Source: Clostridium_AM sp963780135 (lineage in GTDB: Bacteria > Bacillota > Clostridia > Clostridiales > Clostridiaceae). From it: 64,000 nt of DNA. Within the stretch, counting starts at the first letter, position 1. Every line of letters begins with the position of its first letter. Below, piece by piece: positions 35,073-45,468 of this stretch. The notes beneath the pieces are model-generated. The model was not told the origin of the DNA, searched no databases, and was given only the letters and a program-made list of their open reading frames with translations. The position numbers and the translations under genes were made by a program. The stretch covers positions 124,001 through 188,000 of the forward strand of contig CAWAAR010000001.1 in the NCBI GenBank assembly GCA_963780135.1, given 5' to 3'.

Positions 35073-35396
35073 AAAATTATCCTCCCATTGTGCATTTTAA
35101 CTAAAATTTATTTTATATAACAATTAAATTCTACATTAACCTTGCATAAACTTCAATATTTTTTTATTGCTGAATAAATTAAACCAAATTAAACTTTATT
35201 TGAATATTTTTACATCATATAGGTTTTAGTTTAACCCATGCATATACTAACCCAAGCTTAATCAATGAAATCATCCTTAATATCTTGCTCCTTCATCAGT
35301 ACGGGCTTCAATCTAATTTTCTATTTACAAGTTTACCTTAAAGTATATCTCAAAATAAATTTTAGTAAAAAACTTGAAATTTAACTTTCACAATTA
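35073..35396. other. non-coding interval
   Basis: AT-rich sequence upstream of the chemoreceptor. On the minus strand near 35266-35325 a short open stretch reads KPVLMKEQDIKDDFID before a stop, without start or ribosome site. I see no convincing gene or RNA. Confidence 0.4.
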
Positions 35397-35438
35397 GAAA
35401 AAAGCGCCATGAATTTCCATAAAATTCATAGTGCTTTT
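35397..35438 (-). terminator. terminator of the yyaL gene
   Basis: On the minus strand AAAAGCACTATGAATTT pairs with AAATTCATGGCGCTTTT, followed by TTCTAATT. It lies about 60 bp past the stop. Confidence 0.75.
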
Positions 35439-35496
35439 GCTACATTCAATAAAAATGATGGAGGTTGTTTTAAAAATTATACATCAATTTTGTATT

Positions 35497-37559
35497 TTAA
35501 TTCATTCCCTTGTTTTTTAATTCATCTAAGTTAGTTATAGCTTTTTTACAAGAAAAATTTTCACATATGTAAATAGCTGCTTTGCCATTTACTTTTCCTT
35601 GACCTTTTATAAAAGCATTTATATTATCTAAAGCTTTGTTTTTATCATTTAAAATTATTATTAAAAATGGATTATATTCTTTATCTATTTCTTTTAAAGC
35701 TTCCTTAACAAATTTTTCTTCTTTATCTCCTGCTATTACTATTTCTTTTATGGAACTATTATGATACATAAATGCAGTACTAAAACATGTATATGCCATA
35801 GAATTTTTATTTACCATGTTTGCAAAAACTTGAAACTGATCTTTAGTAAAAGCTTCTAATTTCAAATCTCCCGTAATTTTTGAGAGCCGTAATAAATCTA
35901 AAGCTGCTATAGAATTTCCTGAAGGTATTGCCCCATCATATAATTCTTTAGGTTTCATTATAAGCTTTTCATTATCACTACCATAAAGATAAAAGCCTCC
36001 CTCTTCTGCGTCCCAGAAAAGTTTTATCATTTGATCTTTTAATGCCAAGGCTTCCTTTATATATTTTATTTCAAAACAGCTCTCATAAAGTTCTATAAGT
36101 GCCCATATAAAAAAAGCATAATCATCCAAAATCCCTAAATTAGCAGTTTCTCCTTTTCTATATCTGGCTAAAAGTCTACCATCTTCCCTTATGAGTTTTT
36201 TTAATATGAATTCAGTGGCTTCTTTTGCAGCATTTATATACTCTTGTTTTTCAAAAACTCTTCCACCATAAGCTAAAGAAGCTATAATAAGACCATTCCA
36301 GGAAGTTAGAATTTTATCATCCTTGAAGGGATGCTCTCTTTTTTCTCTATAATCATAAAGCTTATTTCTTAATGATTCTAATTCTCCCTTTAACTCTTTG
36401 TTTTCTTCTATGCTCTGTAAGGATGTATTTATTAAGTTAGGTATATTTTGCTCTCCAAAATTTCCATGCTCTGTAATATCATAGATATTTGTATATATCT
36501 TAGCTTTTTCATATCCTAAAACCTTTGTTATTTCCTCTAAACTCCATAAATAAAATTTTCCTTCTTCTCCTTCTGAATCTGCATCTTCTGCAGAATAAAA
36601 GGCTCCTTCTTTATCTCTCATATCTCTTAATATATAGGTGAAAATTTTTTCAGCTATATCTTTGTATAAAGAATCATCAGTAAGCTTATAGGTTTCAGCA
36701 TATACCAGTGATAAAAGAGCATTATCATATAACATCTTTTCAAAATGGGGCACAAGCCATTTTTCATCTGTAGAATATCTAGAAAATCCATAGCCTACAT
36801 GATCAAAAATACCACCTTTATACATAGCTTGAAGGGTTTTCTCTATAATATTTAAAATTTCTTTGTCTTTTTTCACAAAATAATACCTAAGTAAAAAATA
36901 CAAGTTATGTGGAGTAGGAAATTTAGGAGCTTTACTGAATCCACCATAATCTTTTTGAAAGTGCATTTTTAAATTTTTGACTATATCTTCTATAATTTGG
37001 GGACTCAATTCTCCTTTATTGCTAATTTTTGTGTGACTTTTTATTTCTTTTATCATATCTTTACTGGATTTTATAAGCTTTTCCTTATCTTTAGTCCAAG
37101 CTTCATTAACAGAATATAAAATATCTTTTAACCCGGAAATGCCATGCCTACTTTCTCTTGGAAAATAAGTACCTGCAAAAAAAGGATTTTTATCTGGTGT
37201 TAAAATAACTGTAAGAGGCCACCCCCCATTACCAGCATATGCTTGACAAAAAGTCATATATATATTATCTATATCCGGCCTTTCTTCTCTATCCACTTTT
37301 ATAGCTATAAAATACTCATTTAAAACCTTAGCCGTTTCTTCATCTTCAAAAGATTCTCTTTCCATTACATGACACCAATGACAACAAGCACTTATACCTA
37401 AGAATATCCAATCGAAAGAAATATAGGTTTATCCTCATTTTTAGCTTTTTCAAATGCTTCTGGTGTCCATGGGTACCAGTCAACGGGATTATAAGCATGT
37501 TGAAGTAGATAAGGAGACTTTTCATTAATCAACCGATTGGGTATTTTATTATTAGGCAT
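35497..37559 (-). pseudogene. yyaL: YyaL-type thioredoxin-domain / glycosyl-hydrolase-fold protein, N-terminal frameshift
   Basis: The family (DUF255) begins with a thioredoxin-like domain and continues with an (alpha/alpha)6 barrel of N-acylglucosamine-epimerase type; its function is unclear. The N-terminal 53 codons (37559-37398) read as expected through PVDWYPW to IFLSIGYS and then stop. The remainder, from CHWCHVMERESFEDEE onward, is open in another frame for over 620 residues. Between them 14-17 extra bases (about 37388-37404) break the frame right at the CxxC active site. Because the rest is well preserved, the change is recent. Confidence 0.82.
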
Positions 37560-37669
37560 AATACCACCACCTTTCATTATATTTATATGTATTATATCCT
37601 AAATAAAAAAGATTACTATAATTTAAATAGTAATCTCAGTATGAATTATTTCTGTGACAAGCATAACAA

Positions 37670-37714
37670 TTAAATGCCCTTTAAACTGACAAATTACAGT
37701 TCAAAGGGCATTTC
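37670..37714 (-). terminator. terminator of the amino-acid permease gene
   Basis: AAATGCCCTTT..AACTG pairs with CAGTT..AAAGGGCATTT, an 11+5-bp stem with one bulge, just past the stop codon at 37725. Confidence 0.8.
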
Positions 37715-37724
37715 TTGATTTTAT

Positions 37725-39086
37725 TTACATAGGTACATCTTTACTTGAATTTGATTTTTTAATATACATGTAAACAGGTAATCCTACTAATGTAACTCCA
37801 ATTCCAAATAGTGCATTAGCAGTTCCTGTAATAAAGGTACTTACAACAACGTACATAGCTCCTAGTATACCTATCATAGGAACTATTGGGTATAACGGAA
37901 CTTTATATGATCCTTCTACTATAAGTTCTTTATGATCTTTTCTTAACTTAAATACGCCAGCTATTCCAAGTATAAAAAATAACCAAATAGCGAATACGGC
38001 TAAGTCAGTTAAAGTATCAAAAGACCCAGATAAAGCATATATACATGCAAGTATACTTTGAAATATTAATGCATTATTAGGTGTAGCAGATTTTTTGCTC
38101 AATTTTCCAAAGAAATTTTTAAATGGAAATATATTGTCTACTGCCATAGCGTAAGGTATTCTTGCGCCAGTCAATGTAAATGCACTTAAACAACCTGTAA
38201 TAGAAATTAAAATTCCTGCTGCAATTAATTTTTCTCCAACTGATCCAAATAATATAACTGCTGCATCAGAAGCTGGTTTTTTAGACGCAGCTATATCAGC
38301 CACTGACATAGTATTTAATATTGCTAAATTAACACCTAGATATGCTATAGTTATTATTGTTAGTCCAATTACTATAGCTTTAGGTAAGTCTTTAGCAGGG
38401 TTCTTCATTTCTTCTGCCATGTTAGCTACTGCAACCCATCCTTCATAAGCAAACAAAACACCTAAAAGTGCTGCTCCAAATCCTGCTCCGCTGCTAGACG
38501 ATGTTGTCATTGGAGTAAATTCATGAACTTTTCCCATAGCAAAACCACAAATAATAATTACAGATATAGGTATAAGCTTTGCTATAGTAAATACTGATGC
38601 AAATTTAGCAGCAAATTTTGTGGAAATAAGATTTACAATACTAAGAAATATAATTATTCCTACAGCCATGACTTTCTGGCCTGTTGGTGATACATCCATA
38701 AAACTTGTACATTGAGTTGCAAATACCACTGCTAAAGCAGCGCTCATTCCTGGGTAATATATAAGAGTTTGCACCCAGCCAAGTAAAAATGCCCATTTTT
38801 CTCCATATAGTTCTTTTAAATATACGAATAATCCGCCTGCTTTAGGAATCGCTGCTGATATTTCTGCGATACTTAAAGCTCCAGCTACAGTTATTATACA
38901 TCCAACTATCCAAGCGAGTATACCAAGCCCTGGTGCTCCTGCATTTCTAAATACTGCTGATGGTTTGAAGAATACTCCACTACCTATGACTATACCAACT
39001 ACAAGCAATGTAGCTTGAAATAGGTTTATTTCCCTCTTTAAAGTAGGTGTACCGTTTTTTGTTTCCTGCATAACTCTTTCCTGCAT
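37725..39086 (-). CDS. APC-family amino acid permease (LAT-like)
   Basis: This 453-aa, 12-helix transporter has family motifs VVGIVIGSGVFFKPSAV at about residue 30, SIAEISAAIPKAGGLFVYLKE at about 70, and FAYEGWVAVANMAEEMKNP at about 200. This pattern suits exchangers of neutral amino acids such as SteT-like proteins; the substrate is not certain. GGGGG lies 8 bp before ATG. A sigma-54 promoter sits upstream, and a sigma-54 activator gene lies next to it on the same strand, so regulation by that activator is likely. Confidence 0.9.
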   Translation of the reverse strand: MQERVMQETKNGTPTLKREINLFQATLLVVGIVIGSGVFFKPSAVFRNAGAPGLGILAWIVGCIITVAGALSIAEISAAIPKAGGLFVYLKELYGEKWAFLLGWVQTLIYYPGMSAALAVVFATQCTSFMDVSPTGQKVMAVGIIIFLSIVNLISTKFAAKFASVFTIAKLIPISVIIICGFAMGKVHEFTPMTTSSSSGAGFGAALLGVLFAYEGWVAVANMAEEMKNPAKDLPKAIVIGLTIITIAYLGVNLAILNTMSVADIAASKKPASDAAVILFGSVGEKLIAAGILISITGCLSAFTLTGARIPYAMAVDNIFPFKNFFGKLSKKSATPNNALIFQSILACIYALSGSFDTLTDLAVFAIWLFFILGIAGVFKLRKDHKELIVEGSYKVPLYPIVPMIGILGAMYVVVSTFITGTANALFGIGVTLVGLPVYMYIKKSNSSKDVPM

Positions 39087-39196
39087 AATTTTTTCCCCCT
39101 TATGTATTTGTTATTTAATGCTCTTTTCCTTTAGTATTTTTAATTTTAAATTCTTTCCCCCTTTCTTAAAACGCTTTTCCCTTTAACATATTTAAT

Positions 39197-39213
39197 AGCA
39201 ATTTATATGCCAA
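39197..39213 (-). promoter_or_regulatory. sigma-54 (-24/-12) promoter of the permease gene
   Basis: The minus strand reads TTGGCATATAAATTGCT. GG and GC are exactly 10 bp apart, as required for the -24/-12 elements. The site lies about 110 bp upstream of the permease start and downstream of a sigma-54 activator gene. Confidence 0.75.
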
Positions 39214-39271
39214 CTTATTCGCATATGATATATAGCTAAAATCTATTCCTATATAAATTTTTACAAATAAA

Positions 39272-39316
39272 AAAGTGAAATTTTTTTCACTTTTTTGGCG
39301 AAAAAAATTTCACTTT
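39272..39316. terminator. 17-bp inverted repeat at the end of the activator gene
   Basis: AAAGTGAAATTTTTTTC (39272-39288) and its perfect complement (39300-39316) surround an 11-bp loop and include the activator stop codon. It can act as terminator. Its position about 75 bp upstream of the sigma-54 promoter also suits an enhancer site. Confidence 0.65.
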
Positions 39317-40670
39317 ATATCATACTCTGAAATCTTATTAAAAAGTTGTCTCTTGCTTATTTTAAGATGTATTGCTGATTTTGTTATGCTTCCATCACAT
39401 TTTCTTAATACCTTAATAATATAATCTTTCTCAATAGATTTTCTAAATTCTTTTAAAGGTATTATTTCATCTAAATTACTAATTTCATTTAAACAATTCT
39501 TCCTCACCTCTGGCAAATCCTCAAATCTCACCTCACCATCCTCAGATAAAACTATAAGTCTTTCAATTATATTTCTAAGTTCTCTTATGTTTCCAGGATA
39601 ACTGTATGAACGCAAAAAATCTATTACCCCTTGCTGCACACTATTTATTTTCTTTTTTGCTCTTTTTCACACTTTTTAAGAAAAAATTCTATAAGCATAT
39701 CTAAATCTTCTCTTCTTTCTCTTAAAGATGGTACATCTAAAATTATGGTGTTAATTCTATAAAATAAATCTTTTCTGAAACTGCCCTTATCTATTGCTTT
39801 TTCTATATCCCTGTTTGTAGCAGATATAAGTCTTAAATCTACATTTATACTTTTATTACTTCCTATCATCTCAATAGTTCTTGTTTCTAATACTCTTAAA
39901 AGTTTTATTTGAACGTTTACAGGCATTTCCCCTATTTCATCTAAAAATAAAGTTCCCCCATTAGCTTGTTGAAACCTTCCTTCTCTTCTTTCTATAGCTC
40001 CAGTAAAGGATCCTTTTTCATGTCCAAAAAGTTCTGATTCCAGTAAATTTTCAGACAACGCTTGGCAATTTACAGCTACAAAATTCCCTTCTCTTCTATC
40101 ACTAGTTTCATGTATATGCCTAGCTAACACTTCTTTACCAACACCTGATTCACCAGTAATAAGCATATTAATGTTACTTCGAGCTGCCTTTCTCAATATA
40201 TTAAGGGTATTTTCATATTCATGATTATAAGTTTTTAGAATATACCCGCCGTTGTTTTGTTGATCTCTTAAAAATCTATTGTCATTTTTTAATGTCCAAA
40301 ACTTCCTTATTTTTTCAATTTCAATTAACAATTCTTCAAAAGAGTTACTCCTAACAAAATAACTAAATGCCCCTTTTTTCATAGCCTCTACTGCGTTTTC
40401 AATTGATCCATATAGTGTTGCAATTATAACTTCTATGTCTGGAAAATCCTTTTTAATTCTCTCCATCAGTTGAATTCCATCCATTTTGGGCATCTTTAAA
40501 CCGGTTATTACTAAATTGAAATTTTCCTCTTTTAGCTTTTTAAGAGCTTCCATTCCTGATATAGCTTTGTTTGAATTGTATCCTTTTTCATCTAATGAAT
40601 CTTTCATTAAATTTAAATAATCTACTTCATCGTCTACAATTAATATTTTGAAGTTGTCTTTAGATTTCAA
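39310..40670 (-). pseudogene. sigma-54-dependent response regulator, frameshifted, degenerate receiver
   Basis: It has an NtrC-like order of receiver (residues 1-120), AAA+ domain (about 150-340) and Fis-type HTH. The AAA+ part keeps Walker A GESGVGKE, the loop GSFTGA and Walker B GGTLFLDEIGEM. In the receiver the phosphorylated Asp is Gly57 (VITGLKMP) and the usual KP is RS (residues 107-108), so normal phosphorylation is unlikely. A missing base in an A-run near 39645 stops the first frame before the HTH; the HTH continues in another frame to 39310. Restoring one A gives a 450-residue protein. It lies upstream of a sigma-54-controlled permease. Confidence 0.88.
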
Positions 40671-40945
40671 AGTTTCATCCCCTATCTGTCATGTTCATTC
40701 ATTATATTAATTATGACATATTGTGCAAAAAAAATCATTGGTTTTTCCCGAATATTGTATTAATTAAAAAAATGTTTTCGGTAGTATATTTCAACGTATT
40801 GACTTCAATCATATAATAAAAGATTTCAACAGAAATTAAATATCCACACACTAATTGAGTTTAAGTATGCAGCTTGGAAAATGACAGCTTTTTTAAATAA
40901 TGTCTATTTTTAATTGAGCTCACTTCAAATTACTATAATGCTACA

Positions 40946-41638
40946 CTATAAATCAATACATGCCCCTAAAAATGCTACTGAATTTTTATTAGCCTTAGCC
41001 TTATATAACGCTTTATCCGCTAAATTTATAAAATCATTTATATCCATTTTATTTTCAATTGAAGTAATGCCTATACTGGCTGTAACTTTAAAAAGAATAT
41101 TATTATAAAAAAAATTATAGCTGTGTATATCAATTCTAATTCTATCTGCAATATTCAATGCATCTTTCCTGTTAACCCCAGGAAGAGTTATAACAAATTC
41201 ATCACCACCCCATCTAGTAGCTATATCATTAGTTCTAATATTACGTTTCAATATATTTGAAAACTGTTTTAGGATTTCATCCCCTGCAATATGACCATAT
41301 GTATCATTAATATTTTTAAAGTTATCTAAATCTATTATTAGCAGAGAAACATATGACTGCTTTTTCTGCAGTTTTTCCATTACATCAGATATACTGTCAT
41401 AAAAAAAGTCTCTGTTGTTCAATTGAGTTAAATTATCTATATACATAGATTTATGAATAGAACCTATTATTTTTCCAAGCTTGAGTATAAAAATAATATC
41501 AATACATCCTGATGCTATCCATATTGGCAACATTAAATAATTTGGTAAGTATAATGTAATTATAAATCCCAATATATGCAAAAACAGTATAAATACTGAC
41601 GATATTATTGGAAAAAATTTAATAAAAAGTTTATTCAT
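40946..41638 (-). CDS. membrane-anchored diguanylate cyclase
   Basis: This 230-aa protein has two N-terminal transmembrane helices (about 8-30 and 36-55), then a GGDEF domain with active site RWGGDEF and an upstream RTND that matches the RxxD inhibitory site at the correct five-residue spacing. It should make c-di-GMP with product inhibition. There is no obvious sensor domain beyond the membrane segments. GGAGGTG with 6-bp spacing selects the ATG at 41638 over a start five codons earlier. Confidence 0.93.
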   Translation of the reverse strand: MNKLFIKFFPIISSVFILFLHILGFIITLYLPNYLMLPIWIASGCIDIIFILKLGKIIGSIHKSMYIDNLTQLNNRDFFYDSISDVMEKLQKKQSYVSLLIIDLDNFKNINDTYGHIAGDEILKQFSNILKRNIRTNDIATRWGGDEFVITLPGVNRKDALNIADRIRIDIHSYNFFYNNILFKVTASIGITSIENKMDINDFINLADKALYKAKANKNSVAFLGACIDL

Positions 41639-41787
41639 TAGTAACACCTCCATTAATATATACGCAGTCTGTGTTAAATATAGGGGAGTATAGAATTAAA
41701 TTTGATAAAAATAATAATTCCATAATATTATCTTAATTAAGAGCAAAAGTATAAAAAATTTTGTTTTTTTCATGTATATCCTTATAC

Positions 41788-41817
41788 ACCCCCCTAAAAA
41801 GTAAAGTATATGTCGTA
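41788..41817 (+). promoter_or_regulatory. possible sigma-I-type promoter of the secreted DUF5667 gene
   Basis: ACCCCCC (41788-41794) and CGTA (41814-41817) resemble the C-rich -35 and CGWA -10 of sigma-I promoters. The spacing is longer than I would expect, so this is tentative. No other good promoter was seen upstream of 41864. Confidence 0.3.
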
Positions 41818-41863
41818 AATATATATAGAAAAACACAATAAACAATTTTGAGGAGGAATAGAC

Positions 41864-42973
41864 ATGAAAAAGATAGCATTATTTGTTACAGCTATAGCTG
41901 TATCTTTAAGTTTAGGAGGAAGAGTATTAGCGGACACTAATACTGCAACATTTGCAGGTAAGGCTGGCATTACGCCCGATAATACTATACTGTACCATAT
42001 GGACAAAGCTATAGATAACTTGAAGATTAGCATAGCTTTTGGAGATGATAAAAAAGCTGAAGCTCTAGTAGCTATAGCAGAAGAAAGACTTGGAGAAAGT
42101 GAAGTAATGGCTGATAAAGAAAAGACTGCTCTTTCAAATCAAGCATTTACGGAATACACTGATAAAATGACTGAAGCCCAAGATAAAGTAGCTGATGCCA
42201 TAGATAAAACATCTAGTGGTACTAGTGATAGCACTGCAAAATCAGATGAACTAGAAAAATTAGAAACAGCAATAGCTACTAGACAAATGAAATCTATAGA
42301 GGTTTTAAAAAATATAGAAAACAAAGCTTCTGGAACCTTCAAAGGAACTTTATCTCTAGTTATAGAAATGCAAACACGAAAGAAAGAAGCGATAATAGCA
42401 GTTGCTAAGGAAAGACAACTATTACTTCAATATAAAAAAGTAGTAAAAGAAGCTGAAAAGAATGTAGAACAAGCTAAAAAAGCTGGTGATGAGCAAGCAA
42501 TAAAAACTGCTGAGGATACTTTAAGTCAAGCTCAGCAAACTCTAACTACTGAAAATGAAAAACTCAATCAAGTAGTTGCAGAAAAAAAAGAAGCAATGAA
42601 AGGTGGAATAGGTAAACTAAAGAAAGAAGCTGAAAAGGAGCAAGATGTAAAAACTAACGATGAAACAAGTCCCACTAATAATACTACTTCAGAAGATAAA
42701 AGTACATCAACCGGAACTGTACCAGCATCAAACAATGATGTTAATGCTACAAGTACTACTTCAACATCAACTACAGATACAACTACGGATACTAATACTT
42801 CTAATAATACTGATACTACTACTAATGATACTATTAACAACAATGCCACTGTTACAAATGACACTAAAACTGATGTAACAGTAAGTGAAAATAAAGGCCA
42901 AAAAATTAAAACTGATAAGAAAAACAATATAAAAGAAAATAATTCAGCAAACGAACATAAGGTTAAACACTAG
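41864..42973 (+). CDS. secreted DUF5667-type protein with Thr/Asn-rich tail
   Basis: This 369-aa protein has a signal peptide (MKKIALFVTAIAVSLSLGG, cleavage near Ala23). Residues 35-250 are helical and include a DUF5667-like start (ITPDNTILYHMDKAIDNLKISI) and a coiled coil (about 180-250). The last 110 residues are a low-complexity Thr/Asn/Ser/Asp linker ending in a Lys-rich tail with no sortase motif. It is probably attached to or associated with the cell wall by charge. A very strong GAGGAGG precedes ATG. The function is unknown. Confidence 0.8.
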   Translation: MKKIALFVTAIAVSLSLGGRVLADTNTATFAGKAGITPDNTILYHMDKAIDNLKISIAFGDDKKAEALVAIAEERLGESEVMADKEKTALSNQAFTEYTDKMTEAQDKVADAIDKTSSGTSDSTAKSDELEKLETAIATRQMKSIEVLKNIENKASGTFKGTLSLVIEMQTRKKEAIIAVAKERQLLLQYKKVVKEAEKNVEQAKKAGDEQAIKTAEDTLSQAQQTLTTENEKLNQVVAEKKEAMKGGIGKLKKEAEKEQDVKTNDETSPTNNTTSEDKSTSTGTVPASNNDVNATSTTSTSTTDTTTDTNTSNNTDTTTNDTINNNATVTNDTKTDVTVSENKGQKIKTDKKNNIKENNSANEHKVKH

Positions 42974-43064
42974 AAAATATAATAAAATTTTTAGCTCAAA
43001 ACAAATAAAAATTCCAATACCCTTAACTAAATAAAGTACACCCTTTGGCAAGGACATAAAAAAT

Positions 43065-43160
43065 GGTCTGCCGCATTAAGGAATTTACATAAAATATATT
43101 GATTTGCAAATTTAAAATTAGCACAATATATTGTAGTGTTTATTCTCAATGCGACAGACC
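43065..43160. mobile_element. 96-bp inverted-repeat element (MITE-like)
   Basis: GGTCTGCCGCATT (43065-43077) and AATGCGACAGACC (43148-43160) are 13-bp inverted termini with one mismatch. Inside, AATATATTG and CAATATATT form a second nested repeat, so the whole can fold on itself. It contains no coding frame. The ends resemble transposon termini, but I see no clear target duplication. It lies in the 300-bp gap between two genes. Confidence 0.45.
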
Positions 43161-43278
43161 CTTCTTATTCTTCAATAAAACTCTTTTCTACTGATTTCTT
43201 TTTACCCCTTAATATCAAGAATTCTAGTATGTTCCATATAAAGAAGATGAAAATTTCTCACTCAGCTTTAACTCTCAA

Positions 43279-45045
43279 TCAATATATATCAGAAAACTCA
43301 ATTTTCGTTTTTTCTACACAATTGCTAATTGTGTCATTTAGCAACTTAGTTTTTTCTTCCACATTCTCATAATCCACTAGCTTTATTGGAAGCCTTATTA
43401 CGAATTTAGTTCCTACTCCATATTCACTCTCTACAAAAATAGTACCCTCATGCATTTCTACTAGTGATTTAACTATGGATAAACCAATACCACTTCCTTC
43501 ATTATTTCTTGTAAAGGACTTGTCTACTTGCCTGAATCTATCAAATATTATTGCTAATTTATCACTTGATATGCCAATACCAGTATCTTGTACAGTAATA
43601 GTTATATATTCTTCACCATCAATTACATTTACAAATATACTTCCCCCTGGTTCTGTAAACTTTACTGAATTGGATAGAAGATTAAGCATTATTCTTTGAA
43701 TTTTATCTAAATCACAGGCAACTGCTTTTTCCTCTATATCAGTATCAAATGTAATAGTTAAAGTACTATCATTTATATATTCCACTACCGATTGAGTAAT
43801 TTCTTCCACTAAATCAACAATATTATAATTCATCTTATTAAGTTCAATATCTTTTGAATCTATTTTAGTTAAATCAATTAGATTGTTTATTAGTCTTAAC
43901 AATCTAAAGGAATTTTGTTTTTCAATATTTATATTGTTTATTATTTTTCCTTTATTGATGTAATTTTCTTCATCTTGAATCATCATTTCATTAATTTTTG
44001 TAGTACCTAAAATAATATTAAGCGGTGTCTTTAATTCATGAGATATGTTAGCAAAAAATTCAGTTTTTAACTTTTCTAATTCAAGGGTTTCATTAATAAT
44101 TTTTTGATGTTCCATTTTTTCAGAAATATCATCATATACAACAACTATTTCTTCTGATGACAACTTATATATATAATAATTATCTCTCCATCCCTTTATT
44201 CTATTATCTTCATAAAATATGTTGCCTATATGATTAGGTATTCCTGTTTTCCATACTTGTTTCATTGTTTTCAGTAAATCACTCTGCGAAACTGCAGGAA
44301 AACACTCTTTAATGTCCTTACCTATAATATCAGCCTTATTGATTTTTTCAATTAATTCCGCAGCCTTGTTTAAATCCTTAAAAACAAACATTTTACCTTC
44401 ATTTTTTACATTATAAATTATCACTGCACTTCCCATGTTATTAAATAATTCTCTATACATAGTTTCAGTTTCTATTAGTCTTTTCTCTGCTACTTTTCTA
44501 CTTTTGAGCTCTTTTTTCAATCTTTTTTCTTCTAATGCTAATTGCAGATCTTTTTCAATGCTATCTTTTAAAAGTTCAATAAGTTTAATATGATGCTTGT
44601 TATAGTGGTTTTCTTTATTATCTAAAACACATATGGTTCCAAATATTTCACCATCTGGCCATATTATTGGAAGTCCCAAATAGGATATCATATTCAACTT
44701 GACATCAGGATTTCCTTCCCACAATGGATCCTTCAAAGCATTAGGTACAAGAAGACAGGCTTTGTTTCCAACAACAGTTTCACAATAAAGCCCAGAAAGC
44801 AATTCTGCCTTTTCACCTATTTTATATGGGTTAGCATTGGTATTGCTGCTAAGAAAAACAGCCATATGTTTTTCTTCAAGACGCATAATTAATGCTGAAG
44901 GCACATTTGCAGTTAATGAAAGCAAATCAATTATCCCCTGCCATTTTTTAGTCGTCAAATCAGATACCTTTGGCTTTTCATCTGAAGTTACCTTTACAGA
45001 AACAAAATGCTCTTTTGAAGAAACTTTAACATTTGAATACTTCAT
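43279..45045 (-). CDS. soluble sensor histidine kinase (GAF-PAS-HisKA-HATPase)
   Basis: This 588-aa protein has no transmembrane segment. Order: N-terminal GAF (about 30-180, with ICVLDNKENHYNKHHIKLIE), a coiled-coil linker, PAS (about 200-320), HisKA with FANISHELKTPLN as H-box, then HATPase with N-box LLSNSVKFT, G1 DTGIGIS and G2 GSGIGLSIVKSLVEMH. It senses an intracellular signal. No response-regulator gene is adjacent, so it is an orphan kinase; in Clostridium such kinases can feed Spo0A. AGGAGG precedes ATG. Confidence 0.92.
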   Translation of the reverse strand: MKYSNVKVSSKEHFVSVKVTSDEKPKVSDLTTKKWQGIIDLLSLTANVPSALIMRLEEKHMAVFLSSNTNANPYKIGEKAELLSGLYCETVVGNKACLLVPNALKDPLWEGNPDVKLNMISYLGLPIIWPDGEIFGTICVLDNKENHYNKHHIKLIELLKDSIEKDLQLALEEKRLKKELKSRKVAEKRLIETETMYRELFNNMGSAVIIYNVKNEGKMFVFKDLNKAAELIEKINKADIIGKDIKECFPAVSQSDLLKTMKQVWKTGIPNHIGNIFYEDNRIKGWRDNYYIYKLSSEEIVVVYDDISEKMEHQKIINETLELEKLKTEFFANISHELKTPLNIILGTTKINEMMIQDEENYINKGKIINNINIEKQNSFRLLRLINNLIDLTKIDSKDIELNKMNYNIVDLVEEITQSVVEYINDSTLTITFDTDIEEKAVACDLDKIQRIMLNLLSNSVKFTEPGGSIFVNVIDGEEYITITVQDTGIGISSDKLAIIFDRFRQVDKSFTRNNEGSGIGLSIVKSLVEMHEGTIFVESEYGVGTKFVIRLPIKLVDYENVEEKTKLLNDTISNCVEKTKIEFSDIY

Positions 45046-45410
45046 AGTTATACTTTCCTCCTTTTAGTTACATGTTTAGACATAACCTTTTCATTTCAAA
45101 TTACTTTAACAATATTATATTGAAAATTTTATTACCAACATATATTTTATAACCTTATTTTACCTATTATAATATAATTTTCAAGGTTGTATTATAATTA
45201 TATACAATTCAAGAAGATTTTTCTATATATTTTTTACATAATTACTTTTTTTATCATGATGAAAGGTTCTGATTTTAGCTTTTATCTCAAAGTAAACAAA
45301 ATAAGCTTCTAGATTTTGAAAATTTAATATTTACAGTGTCACATAACTTTTTTCAGCTTTTTAATTTATAATGTTTGATAATAGATTTATGGTTTATTTT
45401 GGAATAATCG
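45046..45410. other. non-coding interval
   Basis: AT-rich region between the kinase gene and the divergent gene at 45469. Apart from the sigma-D-like promoter at its right edge I see no gene, repeat or hairpin. Confidence 0.5.
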
Positions 45411-45437
45411 TTAAGTACATATGTAATTAGACGATAA
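45411..45437 (+). promoter_or_regulatory. sigma-D (sigma-28) flagellar-type promoter
   Basis: TTAA (45411-45414), 15 bp, and GACGATAA (45430-45437) match TAAA-N15-GCCGATAA with two mismatches. It lies about 35 bp upstream of the start of the next gene. Confidence 0.65.
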
Positions 45438-45468
45438 TTATACAAAATAAGGAACAAGGGGGTAAAAA

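Noticed and set aside
35266..35325. short open stretch reading KPVLMKEQDIKDDFID on the minus strand
   Set aside because: It has no start, no ribosome site and only about 20 codons; not supportable as a gene or relic.
42568..42927. 119-codon minus-strand frame rich in Val/Leu/Ser
   Set aside because: It mirrors the Thr/Asn-rich low-complexity tail of the secreted protein on the other strand.
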